Assembly (NCBI RefSeq): GCF_000002075.1
Contig: NW_004797329.1
Location: forward strand, 220,357 to 284,356
Origin: Aplysia californica
Lineage: Eukaryota; Mollusca; Gastropoda; Aplysiida; Aplysiidae
Length of the DNA: 64,000 bases
Direction of reading: 5' to 3'
Positions 51,643 through 61,438 of this stretch are shown here, piece after piece. The translations under genes were made by a program, and so were the position numbers. Every line of letters begins with the position of its first letter. Position 1 is the first letter of the stretch. The notes below the pieces were generated by a model. The model searched no databases and was not told the DNA's origin. It saw only the letters and a list, made by a program, of their open reading frames with translations.

Positions 51643-54600
51643 CTCTCTCTTATATTTCTTTCTCTATATTGCAGACACATGCACACACTCATGTACATGC
51701 TAGCATTCTTCATCACATCTACAAAATAACCACAAACAGACACTGGATAATGTGGTACACTAAAATAGAGTGATCAAATACCTATTGACAATAAAATAAT
51801 ACAGCATGAAATAAAAGGGCCAGATTTACCAGATCCATACTGGGTACCAATAGTACCATATATTATGAAAGGTAAAAACTAGATATAAATGAATGAGTTT
51901 TGAATTATGTTCTATGTTTTAGCAAAGTAGGACCTACTGTAATGAAGATGGTAGAGAGTTCCAAAGAATTAGACCCTAACTACATAATGCTCATCCCCCT
52001 CTCTTCTTCTTTGCATTAACTCTTTATAGAAGTCTGCTATCTAATGAATAGATGCTGCATAATAATTATTGTGTTTTCTTGTATTGTTATTGATTATAAA
52101 TATTTGCATGTCTGTACTACAACTGTGTCCTCATACATCAAATATTCTTTCTTTTTGGAACAACTTGATTGGTAAAACAAGCTTGTAATTTGAAACACAT
52201 CTTTTTTTATGAATTTAAAATGCTAATTTCTGCATTAAAAATATTTTCAATTGAAACTTTGTTGCAACAAAACAGGCCATATAAGTCTTCGACTTGTTAG
52301 AGATAAGATCTTACTGGATCGGTAACAACAAGAGATAAGTCGGATTTTAGGCAGGTCACAGCTGTGTACTTTTACTTTTTTATCTTACTTTTATTTTTTC
52401 ATCCTCTGTTGCCGTTAAGCGTCGAGGGGAGATGCAGTTTTCTACGGTAGGCCAGCTTTGCAGCTCTTTCAATTGGGACTTTATAAGTTCTCAGGGTTTC
52501 CCTGACTCCTTCAACAATCAATCTTTTGTGTGGTCTAGCTCTTCCTTTGAAGCCTGAGTACTTGGTATTATGCGCTCTCGAGGCTGGCTGGCGAGGTGAC
52601 ATTTGTAACACAGCTGTGTACTATACTAGTCGATGTTTTACATCCCACTTGAACAATCTAGATCATGTACGAAGAGGCTACTCTGGGCTGATAGGGATAC
52701 AATGTTCCAGCAGATTGAGGGAGATACTCAATAAGAAAAACAACTCCCCACGTGAGAATTGAACTAATGCATTCTGCTTGTGAAAGCAAAGAATGTAACA
52801 TGCTACATCACTGATGCCAGAATCAGTGTTCCAGACAGCAGGACAATTTCTATGACAATGAGAAAAAGAAAGGTAGCTTTTAGGATCTTTCCATAGAAAT
52901 TTGTTTCATATGAAGTTACTTAACTTACTTTTTCTCTTTTGATTTGTTTTTGGCAATAAATAATCCCCAGCCAACTTCACATAAAATTAAGTATACAAAA
53001 ATTGGACACGAGAAAAAAACAAAAAACCACTGTTTCTCATGCTCACTCACCGGAGGGTTGAAAAGTCCACAGATAGAGTGTGGAATTGTCCGTCACTCAC
53101 AAACAAATTTTCACTGACAACTGATGCCACAGTTTCTTGTCTATGCACGAGCATGATGTTCCCTCCAAAGATACCAACATACAGAAAACGGACCTATAAG
53201 AAAAGCCAAGGGACAAAAACTGGATGTAGGTAACTTTTATCTCTATATATCCTATCCTCTGAAGAGTTCATGAATACAAATACAGTACATCTAAATTGTA
53301 ACCTCCCTTATCAAAACTACGGTATCCAGGATAAACAGTTTTAGTATAAAGACACACAAAGCCGCAAATAATGAAATACATCATTGACTTGAACCAAGAA
53401 CTACCAAAAAACAAAATAGGTATGAAGCAGAAAAGAGAATAGACAAACCATGAACTGACTTCTTCATTTCAGGACATGACTTTAACATACCCTTTATATC
53501 TCAGAACATGGTTTTAATGTACACAGTGAACATAATAGTGACAACTTGGACTTTGTAAGGCCCAAGTGCAATCATAATTTTTCTGTAAGAATCTCCTGAG
53601 TTTCAAAATCTCAGGCATTCCTATACCCTGATCCATGGTAAGAAAGGCATTGATGATGATGATGATGATGTTCTCTGAGCAGCTATATTTAGAGCATTAT
53701 AAAGGCAATAAGCAAATCTTGGTTTGAAAATAAGATATAAAAAGTTTGTTATGAACAAAATAAAGCATAAACAAAACACAATGACTATAATCCTAAAATC
53801 CCTTTTTTTTTTTTACATAACCAATGCAACAGTGCCCTGCCATCTTCATTCCTACCCTCTCTTGCTTTTGTACAGGTTTAATGTTTAATGTCATACTAAA
53901 CATAAACAGGTGATTTTGCATTTTGCAAGCAAATCCTTCACTCTGGAGCGCTTAAGATAAACTTTGAGCTACATTAGACTCTTTGCAGACTGGCCTGAAG
54001 AAGAAAGAGACGGAAAAAAGCAGTAAATATGGAGAAAAGATGCCATCCCTGCGATAAACAAGTTGGAGCGTATGAGTGGCACCCAAACAGCCACAGAGAT
54101 TCCCCCTCATTTGGAGGGACAGTGGATTATTTATATCACCTGCCTGCCATAATGTATACAACTCTTTCTTGTGAAAGAAAGCAAGATACATCTTTGAGAA
54201 AGCGGCGAAATTTTCTACAGGTAAGCTTAATAGTATCCACATTTTGCCTGGAATAGAAAAGATAGCAGTGACATTGAAAAAAAACTAGGAGGAGCAGCCC
54301 ATGCTACAGTGTCCAGAAAGTACCCATAAAAAAGGATTTGGCCTGAATACAGAAATTAAACTCCAGTAAACACAAGACAACTTACATTGTCAACAGTGGA
54401 AATGTACAGCAAAATCCCTTGCATCTCCTTGGTGATAAACTGTATCTCCACTGACCTCAGAGCTGCGATATCATCATCAGCAGCTGCTAAAATGGCGTAG
54501 GACGAGGCACTCTCAAACCTGATACCTGGCACAACCTGTCAAAAAAAAGTACATACATGTAAATAGTTTGCGTATCATTACAATTTTATCATCTACATGG

Positions 54601-57065
54601 ATATTTCTGTTTTTATTTTCGTCAAAAATAAAACCGTACTTGATACTTATAAGTCATCTCCAGCTAATGATGGAGACAATCAGCCTGCCCACACTGAAAT
54701 GTACCCTCATGAAGAGGAGCGAGGAAGCATGGAGCATCCCGTCTTCCTAAGACCCCAGTTCTAGATTCATCAAATCGGAAGTCATCTCAAAGGTGAATTA
54801 GACCTTGTGGTTTGAGCAAAAAAGAAAGAAGGTAAAAAGATGAAAATCAGAGACAATTAACTAAAGGAAGTACCACTCGGGCATGGATGAGCATGTGTGC
54901 TATTTTATCAGGGATTGCACCACCCTCTGGGATGCAGTGGGTCAAGCTCTCCCTGAGAGAAAAACAAAATGCGGGATGGGGTAAGGAGAGAAGGGGCAAT
55001 GAAAGCTGACACGTAACATAAGGACAACATCTAATGAGCTAAGTACTGCATCTGTATGCAGTACTTTGTCACTCTTGTAGGAGTAAAGAGTAATTTAGTA
55101 AAAAATATTGCTTGAGTAACGAAAATAGCCAAACAGTACACATTGCTGCCTTGATCACAGCAAAAAAACAAAACAAACAACAGTCACATTTAGTACAATA
55201 AATGAGAAGATGGAGTAAAAATTAGCCAGTTACTGTACACCGTTCTCACAATTGAAGATAGAAATACTCTACAACCTCTGCATTTTCTCCTAAGTCTTTC
55301 ATTTCTTTTCAAAGTTGTTAAGCAGAGCTACTATTTCCCTTACGTCCTTTCTTATGCTCACTAACAGAATCAAACAATCATTCTGAGTCCCTCAATGCTT
55401 ACAATTATCAAACACTTACATTTTCAAAGCATCCATCAGTAGTGACACCACTCAACTCCACAGCCTCATTGAAGCTTATTGGGATAGAGCCTGTGCTGGT
55501 AGTCATCACCAGATCTCTCAAACATCCCGCAAAATTTGAGCTTGATGCTTGGTATCTGTAATGAAATCAATTAAAAAAATTATCAAACTTATGTGGTTTG
55601 CTCTTTCTTTCCTATCTAACAATTAGCTTTATATCTCCCCCTTCTTTATTGTGTTTGTAACTCTCTTGTAACACCTCTAATCTTAAACATTTATAAGACC
55701 TAATTGTGTTGCAAGTGCCTTAAAACTCTTACTAAAACAAACAAACTTATGTGGGTTATATTATCTAAAAAATCTATGAAATGGTGATGGCTATTTCAGC
55801 CACATTTGTCTCTATTCATGCTCAGTGATCAATAAACCAGGCCTGTTCATTTTTTAATTTCAAATTCATAGCTATTTGCCTGATATCAGTTCTGGCTTGA
55901 TTAGCTTGCTTGGTGCCCTTCAATCTATGGTTTACTGGGTGTCCCCCCAAAAAAGGACCAGTTTAAAGGGCAATAAATCGGTCATCTTTAGACCAGTTTC
56001 AATAAAAGTTTGAAGAAATAAAATTCAACTAGGGGGAATGTAGTATCCGTCAATATGAAAAAAAAGCCAATATGTTAGACAAATTATATCAAGTTACAAA
56101 AATTTCATCCAAAATTGAGCAAAATGCAAAACTTCGCAACTTCCTAAAAAATTAACCATATTGTTCTACTCCAAATAGTCACTATTTATGCATTGATGTA
56201 TAAATGTATACAAAATTGATACTGCCAAACAGACTCAGGGAGGTGATAGCTATTCTGATATCCAGGTGTTGACCATTTATCTCCATATAAGCTCCAATAC
56301 GTCACTGGAAATTTTGAATAACCCTGTGGCATGTTTCAACGTCAATTCTTTGGACATCTTGTTCAACAAAGTTTCAACTGTTTAATTGTTTGTGTGCTGT
56401 TTCCATAGACGCTGTCTGTCAATAAACCACAAAAGTAATAATTGAAGGGGCTCAAGTTCGGAGGAATGTGGTGAGCATTCATCTATAAACTTTCCACTGG
56501 AACTAGGCCTCTACAACATAATCCTTCCTCCCCTCCAAACTTCTCCAAAACTTTCTTAGCTTAGTAAGATAACCATCTGACGTGACTGTCGTGGTTTTAT
56601 CATCCGTGTCCTGAAACCAGAATGGGCCGATCACGTCCCTGTAGCTAAATGCTTTAAAGAAGTGACATTTTTTTGTTTTATACAATTTTGGTTCAAATCT
56701 TTAAAACTTGATATTTCTCAAATACATTTCTTTATTTTCTTCATATTTACAAATTTGACGTCTCTGTAGTTGAATTTTATGTGCTTGAAGATTTGTTACA
56801 ATAAATGCAGAGATGACCGAGTTATTGACCTTTAAGTGGGTCCTTTTTTCCAGAGATCAGTACTTATTAAATAACGAGAGTGGAAGACGAACTTGCTTTT
56901 CTAATCATTCATGTCAATGCGACTTTTATAACACTTGAAGTGTTACTTACTTTTTAAAAAATGAAAGGGGAGTCAATTCATATTTCAATGCCTCAAATAG
57001 CATCACCAGTAACAGGATATTTACAAACAAATTATTCTCCTTAAGTACCAAAGTGCTCTGAGAAC

Positions 57066-57146
<81 letters not shown>

Positions 57147-59259
57147 TACAAAATAAAGCTTGGGGTCAACTTCCACCATGAAACAGTTGACCACCAGGAG
57201 GTCCACAGCATTAAACAACATGACATGAAAGAGTACTTTCCTCCAACCTCCAACACCACAGACCATTTACAACTTTCATAAAAAGGCTCAACAAAGCAAC
57301 CAATGTACAAAAGTACAAACTTCAATACAGCATCAAGCAGAAGAATTTAAGTCCATGGCCATTGGATCAAAAATAACTAACAACAACAACAACAACATTA
57401 CAACAGAAAAGACACATTAATAGTTGGGTTTTTTTGTGCCTACCCCTCAACTGAAGGGTCCTCACTTGAACCAAGTATCAAGTTTCGGCCATCAAGAGCA
57501 GAAAGGTCAACAAAACTTTTTTCTGTAGAGGTAAAATCTCGGTAACTTTGGTCTCCGTCCACATAAGTCACTGTCATCTTCAAAGATGTTGGATCGATTT
57601 CAGTCAGAACCTGAAAAAATGGTCAAACTGAAAAAAAAACCTTCTCCACTCACTTGCATTCCACATCACATGTTCTGAATAGAGAAATTTATATTTATTT
57701 AACAACATGGGTTACAATTTTACATAATTTTACTCTTCATGTTCCATATATACAACACAACAAACTTCACGAACAGAACAGTTCAATTTAAAAAAAAGCA
57801 CTCTTAAGCTGCACACTGAGCCACCTGGATCAGAGCAACAGGTCTTCACTGTCGCAGCCTGTGCCACTAGAATTACTGTCAAAACTGTTTAAAATGACCA
57901 CCTATTAATAAGGAGAAACCCGGCAGTCTCAGAGAGGAGGCCGTCTTACAGTCTTAATATAACGTAAAAAAACTGTAGGGAGGAAATGAGACGTGGCAGT
58001 TAATACAGGTGATTGTCTTATATGGGTGGCACTTAGAGCAAGTTCGACTGTATTTTCTTATTAATGAAACAAACCAAGGCATAGATTATTTGTAATATCA
58101 TTTGCAATCTTCCACAGGTGAAGGTAAACAAATCTTTTTTTTCCCCTTTAAAAAAATAATTGATTTTTTAATTTTTTTTTGCAAGTTGAGGACATAAACC
58201 TGAATCAAGTCATCTTAGGAAATCTCCGACAACACCTGTACCAAAAGCAGCTGGGCCTTGTTTTAAGATTGATGCTCAAGAGCAGAAAATAATATAAAAG
58301 AGGATTTCTGCCACACATGAAAGTGAAGCCAATGTTATGACGATGATGAGAATTATGTTGAAGAGATAGTCACTGAAGCTTATCCCAACAACAGGATAGA
58401 AAAGCGTTTTAAACATTTTCAGCTTTGAAAGTAATCAAAGTCATAAACTGAGAGGTGTTTCTGTTTGTTCCCTTTTATCAAAAGCCAAGTCTAAATGCAA
58501 AGACATCATAGCCTTTGACATTCAAGAAGTGAAACTCTCCAAAAAGGAAATTTGAAAAAAAAAGTATAATATTTAATGCTCAATGACATGATTTTCATCA
58601 ACTAATCTGAAAAACTTACTCGGATCCACACAGCAGTAGCATAAGTGTTCTGACTGGGCACGGTGTATATAATGCCATCCATCTGCACTTTCCATTCAAT
58701 GCGCCCTCCAGTTATACTAATCGAGTAACTACTTTTCCCATCCTCAGAGCGCACCAGCAGGAGGGAAGTCTCAGTTTGGTATGAACGATACTCAAAGCTC
58801 ACACTGCTCAGTTCATTAAAGCTCAGCGAGCCTGGAGGTTGAAGCACGAGGTAACTGAACCCACTGAAGGAAGCTCCAGGAATTGTAGGAAATGTCGGGA
58901 GAGTTGGGGGGGCCTGACAGCACGTGACCGACTGACCGGCGGCTAAGGCAGTGGTCCATAGACTAAACTGTTGACCTTGGTAGCTGAAGGCACTGACACA
59001 ACCAGAGAAGTTTCGGTTCTCAACCTTGATTGTTTGCTGTGGAGGAAGAATGGAAAGTTGAGAAGAAACCCACAGGAAAAGCCATTGTTGTCAATGACAA
59101 TGACAATGACAATGACAATCTTTATTCATCTCGCAGGGAGAAATTTGTCTTGGTCGTTAACAATGGCAGTTGACGTTACAAAAGTTAGAATTAAAGGAGC
59201 ACTCACGCAGACGCACAACAAGACAGGACATTATGCCAAGTAAATACATGTCTCACGGG

Positions 59260-59346
<87 letters not shown>

Positions 59347-61356
59347 CATTTGTAGCACTGTGTGTTCAGTAACCTCACTGCAGTTGGTACGAATGAATTT
59401 CTATATCTGTCTGTTCTTGCTTTTTTGGAAATGTATCGCTTACTGCGGGTCGATAGTTGAAATTCCGATGTCAGTGGGTGGCTATGGTCACAAAGCATTA
59501 TTTCCGCCTTTTTTTGAACGTTTGTCTTGAGCAGATATTCAAAGTTACTTAGGTCTCTACCAATTGTTCTTGATGCCTTTTTTATTAACTTATTGTGTGG
59601 GTGGGGGAGGGGGGGGGGGTTTGGCCTTCTGTTCTTTCTCACCAAAATCACATACAGCTTCAACTCCCTTGGTCTTTTTATTCATCTCACCTTCTACTTC
59701 AGTCTCTCAGGAGGCATACAAAGAGGTAACCTGCTTAATGCTCACACACTACTAGTCACATATTTTTGTCCTTACTGATTGCCAGGTACCTATTTGTAGG
59801 CTGCCTGAGAATTCATTGAATTACTCAGAGGACCTGGAAACTGAACCCAAGAGTTTATGATTGAGATGGGATGAGATGAGGTGAGATGACATGAGGTGAG
59901 ATGAGATGAGGTGAGATGAGATGAGGTGAGACCAGACGTGACGAGATGAAAGACGAGATGATATGAGATGAAATGATAAGAGATGAGATCAATACTTTAT
60001 TGTCCCCCTGGGACATTTTCTGCGGCTTTACAGGAATGGTAAAAACACCTCAACACTGTATTATCACAAGTTCTTTTTCCCATCCCTTACCTAAGATAGA
60101 AATTAATACCAACCCACAAGAGATTAGGCTATCAAGTAGCAAAGTAAACAAATGAGCCACTATATACAAGGTAAACATACTTGACAAGTATACTGCTAAA
60201 GTCTGTTACTGTTTTCTATACATATCATGACCGAACATTCCTTATTGACTATTATAACAACTCATGAAAATGTTCCTAGAAATTCACCATGAGATAATGT
60301 AGTTCTAGAATCACTCATCATGTTATCATTGGCACAAGGTGCAGCACTATAAACTTACCAGTGAATCTGGTATAGTTCCAACAAACAGGTTGGATGTGAG
60401 AACCATCGTCTTTGCATTGGACGCATCACGCCCCACAGAACTTTTGGATACAATCCCACCAGAGGACAATTGTTGAATGGTCAAATGGCCAGTTGTTGCA
60501 TACCTGATGAGCAATAAGTAATATTTATATTGAGAGACAAAAGCACACTGACACAACAATGGTCATTTAATGCTGGGGAAAAAAGCAAGACAGACAGAAA
60601 CAACAGAAAAAAAATGAGATGACTGAAACAGACAAAAAGTGAACAACAACAAGCATTTCTGACAATTTCATCCTCCTTACTTTAAAAAATCCTATATTAT
60701 TTTGAAGTTTCCTTTGAGTTTTTTTCTTCTTCTTTGAGTAAAGAGAAGCAAATCGACACAATAATGGTCATTTAGTGCTGGGAAAAAGCAAGACAGACAG
60801 ACAGAAACAACAGAAGGGAAGTAAAGAAGTAGGACCTACCATAGGTACCCTCCAACCACCCACCTTGATGTTTCCCATTACCTATCTATTCAAGACTTCT
60901 AAATAGTTTCTCAGGGGCTACCCCTGCCTCTTCTATTTTTCTAGAGAGAGCAAGATGCTCAAAGCCTTTACGTAGATTCAAGTGTCCTTGAAATTACATT
61001 CGCTTTAATAGAGTGCAGCCCACATAGGCTTCTTTTATATACTTGCTCGTTTGATTTCTTTTCCTTTCATGAAATTCTCAAAAGACTATTAAACAACTGC
61101 TTCCCTAGGAGCAATAAGTTCCATACCGAGAGGCATAGATACGCAGCCAGCAGTCAGCACACACTGCAGCAGGGTTGTCAACTCGCACAAGCTCTTGTCC
61201 TGCATTGAACTCAAAAAAGAAGTTATTCCCAGCCAGGCCCACTTCCAGCTCCACATCTGTAAAAATAAGACAAATATCAGGTACTTAGATAATAATTGCT
61301 AATAATAATAGCCAATGATTACATAAGTGAGAATTATTTTTTAAATAAGTTATACT

Positions 61357-61438
<82 letters not shown>

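Noticed and set aside
52399-52611. 70-codon minus-strand frame containing KGRARPHKRLIVEGVRETLR
   Set aside because: It lies next to a family G SINE, has no partner exon and no similarity I can name. It could be an old transposon piece, but I cannot support a gene.
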